This document shows positions 1-9,539 of a stretch of DNA of 21,486 bases, one piece after another (positions within the stretch are counted from its first letter, which is position 1; every line of letters begins with the position of its first letter). The notes under the pieces were generated by a model, which searched no databases, had not been told where the DNA came from, and worked only from the letters and a program-made list of their open reading frames with translations. Location: positions 1-21,486 of IMG/VR virus record IMGVR_UViG_3300042905_005867. One strand, 5' to 3'. This DNA is from a virus. A program made the translations under genes and the position numbers.

Positions 1-1
1 C

Positions 2-3000
2 TCTCAGCCTAATTTTGCAGCAGCTATTTCTGATCATGGTGGATTGAATAATGCGTTATCCGATTCTATAAAGAATCAAAAAGATGCTGGTTTGATGAAC
101 AAAGGATTTGTGCCTAATTTTGCTGGTATGAGAAAGTATCAAAGGCAAAGAGCAAGAAATCAGTCACGCACTCAACAAACTAATGTTAATGTTGATGACT
201 TAGAATCAAAAGTAGAAAGAATTTATGAAGCTGTAAAGAATGATTTTGATAAAGCTTTTCAGTTTTTGAAAATTTTTGCTATAAATTTCAAATTGGATAT
301 TGAAGATTTTTCTAAAAATTCTAAAACCGTTCTTTCGAATAGTACTAGTAAAGCAAAAACAGCAATGCAAAACTTATCAACAAATGTTGTTGATTTTGGT
401 AAAAAGTTAAATACAGATAAATTTAAGGAAAGACTCGATAAATTTACAAATACTGCAATGTTTGCTGTGCCAATGATTGCTGCTCAATTTGAACAAGCTT
501 TATATGGAAATAAAGAAAGAACTGATTTAAGCGCAACGGAAAGAATGGGTAAATCGTTTTTGAGTACTGGTTTAACATCTATTAGCACTGGGGCATCAAT
601 TGGTAATTTAATATTTCCGGGATTAGGTGGAGCTGTTGGCGCTGTTGTTGGTGGTTTAGTCGCATTTAATAGTTCATTAAGTGCTGCTACATTATCAGCA
701 GATGAGTTGATGCAATTAAATGAAAAACAAACTCAAAAAGCTCAAGAAAGTATTCAATCAGCTTCATCTTATATTGATGCTCAAAAAAACTTAACAGATA
801 TGATTGCTAAAGGTGCATCTTCTAGCGAAATAGAAAATGCTACTAAAAAACTATCAGATAATTTCAGTCAAATTAAAGACGTTAAATTACAAGATGCTTT
901 TATTGCTGCTGGTGGTGATGTTACTGAAATGATTAAAAAATTGCAACAATACACTACTGAAGTTGCTAAAGAAGGCGCTAGAAGAACTGGAATGTATGGA
1001 CCAAAAAGTCTTACATCAAAAGAAAGAGCTGGCGCTTTAGCTATAGGATTCGGAACGGATGCTAAAACTTATTCTAAACAAGTTAGAGATGCTATAAAAG
1101 AAGCTCAGAAAGCAGGTTATGTTGCAAGAGAAAATGCTAGAACAGCAGGACTTGGTTATGAAAGAGGCTTGAGGCCAACTAGCGCTTCTGGAGAATATGA
1201 AAAAGCATATAATAAATCTTTAATGGCTTTTGCAGAAAAAATGGTTCCGCAAGATGAAAAAGATAGAGCCTCTGCTGTACAGAATTATTATGAGTCATTA
1301 TTAGATAGACCGATTGAGGTTCTTGATATTTTGGATAAAGATGCTCAAAGGTTAGATTTATCTAAATATATTCAAAACTATAGAAATAAAGCTACAGAAA
1401 GCGTCGCTTCAATTTTTCAAAAAATTCAAGATTCTCTTGAGCAAGCCGCATTTGAAGCGGCAATGAGTTTTGAAAAACAGTCTAGCGCACAAAGAATACA
1501 ATCTATAATTTCTGACTTCACTTCTTCATTAAATGAGCAAATATCGTCTTATATGATGAGTAATTTGCCAGAAATCAAAAAATTTGAATATGCAAATATC
1601 GCCGCTAAAACTAAAGCTGAAGATTCTTTGACTAAATTAAATGATGATTATGCATCATTTCAAATACAACAAAACAAAGAAAGATCAGATTTTCTACAGA
1701 AAAATACAAAAGAGTTAACGAAAGTATTTAAAGACTCGATGTTGACTTCACAGGAAAATGCTGCGCTTTTTAGAGATAAAGTTTTAAAAGAACTTCAGAG
1801 TGGTAAGTATGAAAGTATAAATGTTGAAAATATAAGTCAGCAGATTCAAAATCAAAGAGTAAACGAATTTCAAGGATTATTGAATGCAAATAAATTAGGT
1901 TTACAAACTAATTTAAATTTACAAGATGCCAAAGATGTAGCCGCTTTTCAACAAGCTGCGAGAACTGCTATGGAAACCAAAGTAGCAGCTGCTCCAGAAG
2001 ATAAAAGACAAGCAATTGTAGATCAATTTACTCAAATAACAGATGCTCTAAGCAATGCGTTAAGAGCAAGTGAGTTTGCAAAAAGCAAATTTGAGCAAGA
2101 TGAAATTGCAAGAACGCTAGCACAAGCACAAAGAGAAAAAACAAAATTAGATTTAGATCAACAAAACGCAGAAAAAGAATTACAAATAAAACAAGATTTA
2201 AATAGATTAAAAATTGCAGCTGAATTACAATATTCAGTTGAGAGTAATAGAATTCAAAAAGAAAATTTTACTAGAATAAAAGAAGCAGAAATTACTGCTA
2301 AAAATTTAGGTTTCGCCATCGACATTGCAAAAGCTAATTCTGAATCATATATTGCTGCTTTAAGAAGAGGATTAGAAGATCCTCGCCAAGAATATGGAAT
2401 GGGTGTTAGGGAAAGTTTGGAAAGAAGAATAGGTATAGAAAATAAAGTTCTTGAGGAACAAAGAAGAATGGAAGATCAAAATTTAGCCACAGAAATGGCT
2501 CAAGCTCAATTGCAACTTGCCGCTGAAATTCAAAATACAAATGCATTAGAAAAATTAACTCAAGTAATGAATCAGTGGATAACTGATAGATTAGCTGAAG
2601 AATTAGGTGGAGTAGGAAGCGAAAAAATGCAAAAAATACAATTTGCTTCTAATGAAATGGGTCCATCCGCTGAAAATGATATTGATACATTATATGGTAA
2701 AGGTACTTATAGAAAATATCAAGCTTACTTAGCCGCTCAAAAAAATCAATCAAAACTTGGTTCAGCTGGCGCATTAGGTGCAAATGCACCAGTACTTGAT
2801 TTCACTCAACTTTCTGAATTAGCAAAAGGAAATCCAGTATTAGAATCCCAAGTTGAATTATTGAAAAAACAATACGAAACAAGAGAAAAAATATTAGGCA
2901 TACAAAGACAAACTGTAGATGAAGATATTAGAATTAAACAAGAAAACGAAAGATTAAACACAACAATAATGGGTAGACTTGAAAAAGGTTTTGGCAATAT

Positions 3001-4219
3001 GGCTAAACAATCAGATCAAATTATATTGGATTTAGCAGAAAAAGCTCCTTCTGCTTTTGCAGATGGTATGACAAATGCTTTAATGCAAGTCGCTAAAGGC
3101 ACACAATCAATTGGAGATGCTTTGCAAGATATGGTAATTAATTTTGGTCAGATGTTAATGCAAGAAGTTATGAGAGCGGCTATGTATAGAGCGCTTGGTT
3201 CTATTGGTAGTGGTTTCTTTCAAAATGGAGGAATAGTTGGAAAACAAAGAGGTGGTATTATTCGGGCTGAAAATGGTGCATATATACCCGGCAACAGAAC
3301 TGGAGATAGAAATTTAGCGATGTTAGAAGATGGAGAATATGTATTAAATAGGGAAGCGGTTGCAGCAATTGGAGTAAGCAATTTAGATAGTTTAAATTAT
3401 GGCATGGCACCTCGTTTTCAAAGTGGTGGTGGTTTTGGTTTTGCCGCTCAACAATCTTTAATAGAAGATGAATTAAATTATTCAGGTAATTTAATTGGTA
3501 GCGGCATGAACACTAGACCTGTAAGTTTAGATGATTATAGTGCGTATGCTTTTGAAAGTGACCCTTTCTTTAAAAATATGCGTCAAAAATCAATTGAAGC
3601 AGAAAAAGAAAGAGTTAATAAAGAATTTCAAGCAAAGCAAAAACGCGCTCAATTAATAAGCAGTGTTGTTGGGGCAGTAGGATCAATAGCATTGGCTCAG
3701 GGTTTAAGTAGTTTAGGAAGTGCGGGAGGCGGAGGAAAAAGTCCAGTTGCAGGAAAGAATACGATGTCTGGTAAGCCACAATCTCTGAAAACATTTGGGC
3801 AAACTGGTGGATTAGTATCGAATTTAGGCATTGGTCGTTATCAATCTGGTGGTTTTATTCCATATGGATCTCGTATTTCTGATAATGTCCCTAGATATAT
3901 GTCTGGTGGAATGAATGCTATATCAAATGCGGCAAATAATAAATATATTTCTCCAAATAACTCTAGAATGCAAGGTGGCGGCAGCAATAGCACCACAAAT
4001 AATACTAACAATACAAATAACAGCAATATTAATATTGTCGCTAATGTTGGTAGTTATAATAAGTCTGGCCAGTTTGTATTAGGTCAATCTGGAAATAATT
4101 ACGATTCGAATGAAATGATATTCAGTCAAAATTTAGCCCGTAATATCGCAAAAGTTGCTGATAATCAAATACAAAAAGCAAATAGATATGGTGGATTTAA
4201 TAAACAATCTTATGTATAA
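2..4219 (+). CDS. Tail tape measure protein (5' partial, lambda gpH-like)
   Basis: Scaffold rod that sets tail length and is thought to leave the tail during DNA entry. The frame is open to the left edge (SQPNFAAAISDHGGLNN precedes any start), so the TTG at 44 is only an internal Leu codon and the true start lies outside the window; 1405 residues are visible. Near the N-terminal end 'PNFA' occurs twice, 35 residues apart (nt 8 and 113). A Gly/Ala-rich hydrophobic segment (nt 562-670, GLGGAVGAVVGGLVAF) follows a shorter one at about nt 455-510, typical of tape measures. Long charged helical and coiled-coil stretches follow (for example nt 2080-2330). The C-terminal part (nt 3030-3220) resembles the lambda gpH tail end. 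It is followed by the tape-measure signature GDRNLAMLEDGEYVLN (about nt 3300) and a weaker second copy, GSRISDNVPRYMSGG (about nt 3870). An Asn/Thr-rich stretch lies near the end (nt 3990-4030). The family assignment is firm; the exact domain borders are inferred. Confidence 0.92.
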   Translation, partial: SQPNFAAAISDHGGLNNALSDSIKNQKDAGLMNKGFVPNFAGMRKYQRQRARNQSRTQQTNVNVDDLESKVERIYEAVKNDFDKAFQFLKIFAINFKLDIEDFSKNSKTVLSNSTSKAKTAMQNLSTNVVDFGKKLNTDKFKERLDKFTNTAMFAVPMIAAQFEQALYGNKERTDLSATERMGKSFLSTGLTSISTGASIGNLIFPGLGGAVGAVVGGLVAFNSSLSAATLSADELMQLNEKQTQKAQESIQSASSYIDAQKNLTDMIAKGASSSEIENATKKLSDNFSQIKDVKLQDAFIAAGGDVTEMIKKLQQYTTEVAKEGARRTGMYGPKSLTSKERAGALAIGFGTDAKTYSKQVRDAIKEAQKAGYVARENARTAGLGYERGLRPTSASGEYEKAYNKSLMAFAEKMVPQDEKDRASAVQNYYESLLDRPIEVLDILDKDAQRLDLSKYIQNYRNKATESVASIFQKIQDSLEQAAFEAAMSFEKQSSAQRIQSIISDFTSSLNEQISSYMMSNLPEIKKFEYANIAAKTKAEDSLTKLNDDYASFQIQQNKERSDFLQKNTKELTKVFKDSMLTSQENAALFRDKVLKELQSGKYESINVENISQQIQNQRVNEFQGLLNANKLGLQTNLNLQDAKDVAAFQQAARTAMETKVAAAPEDKRQAIVDQFTQITDALSNALRASEFAKSKFEQDEIARTLAQAQREKTKLDLDQQNAEKELQIKQDLNRLKIAAELQYSVESNRIQKENFTRIKEAEITAKNLGFAIDIAKANSESYIAALRRGLEDPRQEYGMGVRESLERRIGIENKVLEEQRRMEDQNLATEMAQAQLQLAAEIQNTNALEKLTQVMNQWITDRLAEELGGVGSEKMQKIQFASNEMGPSAENDIDTLYGKGTYRKYQAYLAAQKNQSKLGSAGALGANAPVLDFTQLSELAKGNPVLESQVELLKKQYETREKILGIQRQTVDEDIRIKQENERLNTTIMGRLEKGFGNMAKQSDQIILDLAEKAPSAFADGMTNALMQVAKGTQSIGDALQDMVINFGQMLMQEVMRAAMYRALGSIGSGFFQNGGIVGKQRGGIIRAENGAYIPGNRTGDRNLAMLEDGEYVLNREAVAAIGVSNLDSLNYGMAPRFQSGGGFGFAAQQSLIEDELNYSGNLIGSGMNTRPVSLDDYSAYAFESDPFFKNMRQKSIEAEKERVNKEFQAKQKRAQLISSVVGAVGSIALAQGLSSLGSAGGGGKSPVAGKNTMSGKPQSLKTFGQTGGLVSNLGIGRYQSGGFIPYGSRISDNVPRYMSGGMNAISNAANNKYISPNNSRMQGGGSNSTTNNTNNTNNSNINIVANVGSYNKSGQFVLGQSGNNYDSNEMIFSQNLARNIAKVADNQIQKANRYGGFNKQSYV

Positions 4220-4225
4220 TAATAA
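4217..4225 (+). other. Three consecutive in-frame TAA stop codons
   Basis: The tape measure frame ends TAA-TAA-TAA, directly followed by the ATG of the next gene at 4226. The tandem stops would prevent readthrough of this very long protein. They may also just be the AT-rich leader of the next gene, which has no Shine-Dalgarno sequence. Confidence 0.9.
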
Positions 4226-5131
4226 ATGAAAAATGCTATAACCAATTATGAGAATACATTTTATTTAAATGGTGTTGCGCTTTCAGGTATTACATCTGTT
4301 GATGGTTCTTATTCTATTGATTATAAACCAATAAATGTAATTGGTAAAGGATACACAAAACAAATAATTGCGTCAGTACCTACAGCAAGTTTATCTATTG
4401 ACAGATATTTAATAAATAATGATCCAGCGTTTTCCTTAACTGGAGATGGTAATAATTATATTGCAAAAAGCATAAGCGGCGGTCTTTATTATAAAAATAA
4501 ATATTTTTCTTTTGCTGATGCTTATTTAAACTCTTTTGGGATTAGTTGTGCCGTTGGTGAAGTGCCGCAAATTTCTACAAGTTTTAATGTATATGGCAAT
4601 ATTGGGCCAGTTTCAAATCCAACAGGAAGTGGAATTGCTGGTGGCGTATTCGTTCCTCAAGTTAAACATATTTCGGTAACTTGTCGTAATTCAACTACAA
4701 ATAGAGTAAAAGATTTTAATATTGATTTTAATTGTCCTAAATTACCAATTTATGGTTTGTCAAGTGGAAATGCAGAAATACCAATTGAAGTACAAAATGT
4801 TTTTCCAATAGAAGTTGTTAGTTCTTTTAGCCTTGATATCGATAATTACGAAACAAAAAAAGTATTTGATGATCTAACAGCAAATGGCGACGCAACTTTT
4901 ATAATTAGTGTCAGTGGCACAATTTTGAAAGACGAACCTTTAACAACTGCTGATGGTGACGAATTAACCACTTGGGATGATATTGTTTTATTTGCTTTTA
5001 CTAAAAGTCAAGAAACAACAGAGATTTTTAACTTCAGCGGTTCTGGAGCTAAAATAGTATCGGAGCAAGTAAATTCATCTGCTGATGATTTATTAGGTGT
5101 AAAATTATCATATAAAACTTATTTAAACTAA
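4226..5131 (+). CDS. Beta-rich tail structural protein, possibly tail-tube-like (paralogue A)
   Basis: A 301-residue protein with no signal peptide, membrane segment or coiled coil and a beta-strand-like pattern throughout. I do not recognise a named family with certainty. It is related to the 264-residue protein at 6877. Both have a stretch with the pattern S-x-x-P-x-x-S-x-S-I ahead of 'TG', then ISTSFNVYGNIG (residues 116-127) against ISTDFDWYGNVS. Later a single Cys lies in a similar setting (FNIDFNCPKLP, Cys170, against FSYSASCERPA, Cys168). Size, strand content and duplication suggest a tail-tube or distal-tail ring fold, but tube genes normally precede the tape measure gene, so this role is inference. 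The ATG is 6 bases after the first TAA of the upstream gene, with no Shine-Dalgarno sequence. Confidence 0.55.
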   Translation: MKNAITNYENTFYLNGVALSGITSVDGSYSIDYKPINVIGKGYTKQIIASVPTASLSIDRYLINNDPAFSLTGDGNNYIAKSISGGLYYKNKYFSFADAYLNSFGISCAVGEVPQISTSFNVYGNIGPVSNPTGSGIAGGVFVPQVKHISVTCRNSTTNRVKDFNIDFNCPKLPIYGLSSGNAEIPIEVQNVFPIEVVSSFSLDIDNYETKKVFDDLTANGDATFIISVSGTILKDEPLTTADGDELTTWDDIVLFAFTKSQETTEIFNFSGSGAKIVSEQVNSSADDLLGVKLSYKTYLN

Positions 5132-5135
5132 TTTA

Positions 5136-6875
5136 ATGAAATTTACAGATTTACCAGTAATAACAGCAAGCACGATTACTCAAAGCCATGTATTTGCAAC
5201 TTCAACGGTATCAGCAACTCAACAAATAACACTAGGTGAATTGCAAAAATCTTTTACTGGTTTGACTGCGCCAAGTTCATCTTCTATTAGTATAGTTGGT
5301 AGTACTGTGCCTAGCGGTATAACGGTTGGTTCTAATGGATACGTAGGTATTGATAATACAAATCCTCAAGTTGCTTTAGATATTGGAGATATAGGTTCTG
5401 CAAGTCTTGCTGAAGTTCGATTAGCTTCGAGATCTGCTGGAAGACAAGCTTCATTCTCTTTGAAAGATAGCGCTGTTACATGGAGAAATACAAAAAAAGC
5501 AAGTGATACTGATTTTTATATACAAGCTTCAACTGATGGTAGTACTTTTACAGATATTGTTAATATTGATACAAATGGAAATTTTGGTATTTTTGATGGT
5601 ACATCTGCCTTAACAGATAAATTTTTTGTTAAAGATGGTAGTGTAAAATTTCAAAGCGGAACTTCTGGTATTATGTTTGATCCAGGTGTTTGTGAGATGA
5701 AATCAACTGTTGCTGGAGACATTTTATATATAAATAGATCTAATGATGATGACGTTGTTTTAGGGGATAATGTTTTATATGTTGAAAATGGAACAAATTC
5801 TTATGTAGGAATTAATACGACTTCACCAGCTTATGCTCTTGATGTTTACGGATCAGGTGTTTTTACAAGATTCAATAATACTTTAAGTGCAACATCAAGT
5901 TTATTATTTACAAATACTGCAAGAAGCGCATACTTCAATTTAGTTAATAATAATTTATCGATTGGAGGAAATGCAGGAAATAGTGCATTGAATTTAATAT
6001 ATAATTGCTCAAATAGATATTTAGGTTTAGGAACAACTTCTCCAAACGCAAAACTTCACGTCAAATCAAGCGATGAAATACTAGCAACTTTTGAAGCGGA
6101 ATCCAACGCTAAATGTGAAATATTACAAGTAAATACTGCAAGTTCTGGTCCAGCGGCAACTTCATCTTTATATACATTTGCAAGTGGCAGTGTTAGTTCG
6201 CCGAGTAAAAAATGGTCGGTCGGTTTATATAATGTGTCTCCATATAGTGATGCGTTTGCATTTTTAATAGATGGAAGTACAAGTACTTCGGCAGTTAAAG
6301 CTTCACTTAATAGAGATGGAGATTTAGATATTAAGGGTAGTTTGACCACCAATTCTGATTATACTCATGGTAAATTTGTTCAAGTTTATGAAACAAGGGT
6401 GACTGGTAACTGTATATATTTTAATCCATTTACTCCAGATTCTAATACAAATCCAAGCGGTCATAATGATAATCACGCTCCTTTTGGAATCACTTCTTTT
6501 AATGGTTCTATAGAGAAGATTCAAATTTTAACATCAGATACAGATTGTGCGAATTTAACTAATAGTCCTAGATTTGAAATTGTTAGTATAGCTCCAACTT
6601 ATGGCGCTTCTATTCCAAATGGATTTGTTTCTGGATTTTCAGTTAGTCCTCCAAGTAATCCATCGTCTTTCCCAGCTAGCGGTATTATTGGATATGTTGG
6701 TTTGGGGTCCATATCTCCAAATCAATTAAAAACAATATCAAAAAATCAATTTAACGGTTCTACGGCTTTTCAATCAGGGCGATTGCTTCAATTTAGAATT
6801 GCAGAACAAGATGGAACTAAAACATTTGATGTAGATTTTACTGTTGTATCTACTATATCATATACTGTAGTTTAA
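5136..6875 (+). CDS. Tail fibre-like protein with 'VGI.TTSP..LDV' repeats
   Basis: A 579-residue protein rich in Ser, Thr, Asn and Gly. It opens with MKFTDLPVITASTI and then QQITLGELQKSF (residues 30-41). This resembles the short N-terminal region of many phage fibre and appendage proteins, where it is thought to attach the fibre to the virion. Three copies of a motif common in trimeric beta-helical phage fibres follow: YVGIDNTNPQVALDI (about residue 68), YVGINTTSPAYALDV (about 222) and YLGLGTTSPNAKLHV (about 295). The last 180 residues are beta-rich and may be a head domain. I see no intramolecular chaperone (peptidase S74) at the end. It lies between two related proteins (4226 and 6877), so it may be mounted on a ring made by them. 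Four-base gap upstream, no Shine-Dalgarno sequence. The fibre assignment is likely; the ligand is unknown. Confidence 0.65.
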   Translation: MKFTDLPVITASTITQSHVFATSTVSATQQITLGELQKSFTGLTAPSSSSISIVGSTVPSGITVGSNGYVGIDNTNPQVALDIGDIGSASLAEVRLASRSAGRQASFSLKDSAVTWRNTKKASDTDFYIQASTDGSTFTDIVNIDTNGNFGIFDGTSALTDKFFVKDGSVKFQSGTSGIMFDPGVCEMKSTVAGDILYINRSNDDDVVLGDNVLYVENGTNSYVGINTTSPAYALDVYGSGVFTRFNNTLSATSSLLFTNTARSAYFNLVNNNLSIGGNAGNSALNLIYNCSNRYLGLGTTSPNAKLHVKSSDEILATFEAESNAKCEILQVNTASSGPAATSSLYTFASGSVSSPSKKWSVGLYNVSPYSDAFAFLIDGSTSTSAVKASLNRDGDLDIKGSLTTNSDYTHGKFVQVYETRVTGNCIYFNPFTPDSNTNPSGHNDNHAPFGITSFNGSIEKIQILTSDTDCANLTNSPRFEIVSIAPTYGASIPNGFVSGFSVSPPSNPSSFPASGIIGYVGLGSISPNQLKTISKNQFNGSTAFQSGRLLQFRIAEQDGTKTFDVDFTVVSTISYTVV

Positions 6876-6876
6876 T

Positions 6877-7671
6877 ATGGCTAAATTTTTAAATTACAGA
6901 AATATATCTTTTACAATAGAAAATGAAAGATATTATGCTTCAGAGATTTCTTTGTCTGCTCAAGCTTCGACTTCTGCGGTAATATTAAATGATGGAACAT
7001 TATTAAATTATGCACCAGAAGGCGCTGTTGTTGGAAGTTTAAGTGTCAATTTTTATCTGACAGGATCGTTTCCATCTTACTTAAATATAACAGGAACATC
7101 TGAATCTGCAATAACTGCTAGATTCGCAAATGTATTGATTACTGGTTTATATCCAAAATCTATTAATTTTTCAGTTGAACCGTTTCAGCCTATAGCTATC
7201 TCTACAGATTTTGATTGGTATGGAAATGTATCTGTACAGAGTTTCGATGAAAATACGGATGATCAAAAAGCAAATATTCCTATTCCAGATTATTTTGCCA
7301 ATGGTTATAAATCATATGTAAATAAAAAAGATTTAGAAGGTATTGATAATATAGTTCAGTTTTCTTATAGCGCATCTTGTGAAAGACCTGCTTTCTTTAA
7401 TGTAGAAGATAAGATTCCTTTTAGAGTTGCTAAATTAAATAAAAATGTATCTTGCGAGCTTTCTTCTAATGAATTGGGTAATTTATTGACCATAACAGGC
7501 AAAAATGCTGTGTGCGATGTAGTCTTAAAAGATTTATACGGAACAACATTAAATACTTTCGCTGTTAGTGGTGTATTAAATAGTCAGAATTATCAAGTTT
7601 CAGAAGGTCAATATCTTTTGGCTTCTGCTAAAATAGATCAAGTAGTCGTTGAGAAGAAGACTTTAATATAA
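6877..7671 (+). CDS. Beta-rich tail structural protein, possibly tail-tube-like (paralogue B)
   Basis: A 264-residue protein without membrane segments. It shares scattered but colinear matches with the 301-residue protein at 4226: a Gly-rich turn before a VGSLSVNFYL...TG stretch (A has ASLSIDRYL...TG), ISTDFDWYGNVS at residues 108-119, Cys168 in SYSASCERPA, and AVSGVL near the end (A has SVSGTI). The conserved order of these points argues for common descent rather than chance. The family is not recognised with certainty; a tail-tube or ring protein is the best guess. It starts 1 base after the upstream stop (TAAtATG), and its own TAA shares a base with the next ATG (TAATG), so translation is probably coupled. 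Confidence 0.55.
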   Translation: MAKFLNYRNISFTIENERYYASEISLSAQASTSAVILNDGTLLNYAPEGAVVGSLSVNFYLTGSFPSYLNITGTSESAITARFANVLITGLYPKSINFSVEPFQPIAISTDFDWYGNVSVQSFDENTDDQKANIPIPDYFANGYKSYVNKKDLEGIDNIVQFSYSASCERPAFFNVEDKIPFRVAKLNKNVSCELSSNELGNLLTITGKNAVCDVVLKDLYGTTLNTFAVSGVLNSQNYQVSEGQYLLASAKIDQVVVEKKTLI

Positions 7672-9539
7672 TGAGCGCAATATTATCAGGGCTAAATATA
7701 AAAAATATTTATGAGTATGATGGCACACAATCATATTCTAAATATGATATTATTGATTATCAACTTGTAACAGGAATATCTGTTTATCCTGCGTATACGG
7801 GTTTTGGAAACACTGGGTTGACAACATGGTTTAATAATGATTTTTTAAATAGTTTTGTTACTGATTCTAGATTTAATGTAACAGGATGGCTGAATTCAGT
7901 AAGTGGTAGTGGAAATTTAATCCAAATCAGCGATGATGAAAACACCAAACCTTTTGTAGATTTTAATGAATATTATTTAAATATTTATGGCGATCAATTT
8001 TTGAGCGGTTCTGGATTTGCTTCTAACTCAAGAACATTTATTACTTTAGTTGATGTTTCAGAAATAAGACTACCGACTGATTCTAGAAAGATATTTCAAT
8101 TTTGTTCTAGTTATGGAGAAAGCTCAGGTAAATTTATAGTTAGCGGTGTTAGTAATTCAGGTGCAGCAAAAATACTTCTTGATAGTCAACAGTATAATGC
8201 GGTTGGTCCTTTATACGATACAAAGAATGTTTTCACAATTGTACAAGACAGTAATTCAAACTCTATAAAAGTCAGACAAAATGGTTATGAAATCGGAACT
8301 TATAGTTCTTTTCATTCCAATTGGAAAAGCGGAGTGTTAATAATAGGGGATAATCCTCAAACTAACGGGGTGAAATATTATGAATTGATTCATTTTAGCG
8401 GAGCTTTGTCAGAAACAGAAATTGATTATTATGAAAAGTATTTATATGAAAAATATTTTGATAATACTCGTTTGTACTTTGCTAAAAATAATGTTCCAGC
8501 TGGAGAACAATATTCTCCAATGACATTTTCTGGTAGGCTTTATTGGACTCAAGACATAGATGAATTATTTAAATTATCTTATGGTTCAAGTGTCAATTTC
8601 TCTTCAAATTTGTCAACGCTTGAAATGGGTGATGGTTATAGAAGTAATGTTGCTAAAAATGTAAATACATTACAAACCACATTTCAATTAAATTTTGACG
8701 GTTTGACTGATACTCAGGCTAAATGTTTAATAACGTATTTTGAGAATACTCCTGAAGCGCAAAATAAAAGTTTATATGAGGGTTTTAAAGGAGTTAATAT
8801 AGATTTATTTAATCCTTATAAAAATAATGCTGAACTATATTTTAAAACAATAAGTCATACAACACCATATAATAATATAAACAATATAAAAATAAATGCT
8901 GAATCATTGTATGATAGCTCTTTGGATTACAAAGGCATGTTGGTGCAATTAGATGAAGTTTTTATCAAAACTTATAATAGCACTGTTTATGATATAAATT
9001 ATAATGATGTATTTTATTATGGTTCTGATTCTTTTAATTTAAGAGGATATTATTATTATACTGGAAGCGGTTATAATCAAGGATCAAGCGGTATAACCGG
9101 TCCATTAATTATAGGACCAAATAATAGTCCTACTGGAGCAGATTCATTGTTCACTAAAGATTTCTATTTTAAAGGTGATATAGATTATGGTATTGATTCT
9201 GAGATTAGATTAGTTGTTAATGATCAAAAAAATTCAACTATTGAATATGAAAAAGATGGTATTAACTATAATTTGATGCAGTTTAATGTTGTTTTTAATA
9301 AAAGATCGAACAAAGAGGCTAGAGCTTTATTAAAATTTTTAGATGAAAAAGCTGGTTTTAAAATATTTGAATATAATTTACCGCAACCTTATAATAAAAC
9401 TATAAATGTTTATTGTCCTGAATGGAGTCATACTTATAATTTTTATGACAATAATGACATTAATATAAAATTAATCGAAGTTAAATCGCCAGTTGGAGCA
9501 ATTAGCGTCTTTAATACAATTATTTCTTGGTCGTCATGA
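7671..9539 (+). CDS. Minor tail protein, LamG-like domain plus two gpM-like domains
   Basis: A 622-residue tail-tip protein. Residues about 45-262 look like a concanavalin A/LamG-type jelly roll, ending in the typical signature ELIHFSGALSETEIDYYEKY followed by LYEKYF. After that comes a gpM-type domain (phage minor tail protein M family) around residues 300-410, with the family hallmark LEMGDGYRSNVAKNVNTLQ. A second gpM-like copy lies near residues 500-615: QFNVVFNKRSNKEARALLKF, then aromatic and Pro-rich pieces (YNLPQPYNK, CPEWSHTYNFYDN). Lambda gpM is only about 110 residues with one such domain and is placed at the tube-tip junction. The gene sits, as in lambda, between the tape measure and L, though with extra genes on both sides. 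The LamG part could bind a host glycan (inference). Confidence 0.75.
   Translation: MSAILSGLNIKNIYEYDGTQSYSKYDIIDYQLVTGISVYPAYTGFGNTGLTTWFNNDFLNSFVTDSRFNVTGWLNSVSGSGNLIQISDDENTKPFVDFNEYYLNIYGDQFLSGSGFASNSRTFITLVDVSEIRLPTDSRKIFQFCSSYGESSGKFIVSGVSNSGAAKILLDSQQYNAVGPLYDTKNVFTIVQDSNSNSIKVRQNGYEIGTYSSFHSNWKSGVLIIGDNPQTNGVKYYELIHFSGALSETEIDYYEKYLYEKYFDNTRLYFAKNNVPAGEQYSPMTFSGRLYWTQDIDELFKLSYGSSVNFSSNLSTLEMGDGYRSNVAKNVNTLQTTFQLNFDGLTDTQAKCLITYFENTPEAQNKSLYEGFKGVNIDLFNPYKNNAELYFKTISHTTPYNNINNIKINAESLYDSSLDYKGMLVQLDEVFIKTYNSTVYDINYNDVFYYGSDSFNLRGYYYYTGSGYNQGSSGITGPLIIGPNNSPTGADSLFTKDFYFKGDIDYGIDSEIRLVVNDQKNSTIEYEKDGINYNLMQFNVVFNKRSNKEARALLKFLDEKAGFKIFEYNLPQPYNKTINVYCPEWSHTYNFYDNNDINIKLIEVKSPVGAISVFNTIISWSS

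Noticed and set aside
44-46. TTG as start of the tape measure gene
   Set aside because: The frame is open upstream to base 2 with tape-measure-like sequence (PNFA motif), so the gene is cut by the window edge and this is an internal Leu codon.
9527-9529. TTG as start of the fibronectin-like protein
   Set aside because: The ATG at 9536 overlaps the upstream TGA as ATGA, a typical coupled start; the TTG adds only three residues and has no supporting signal.
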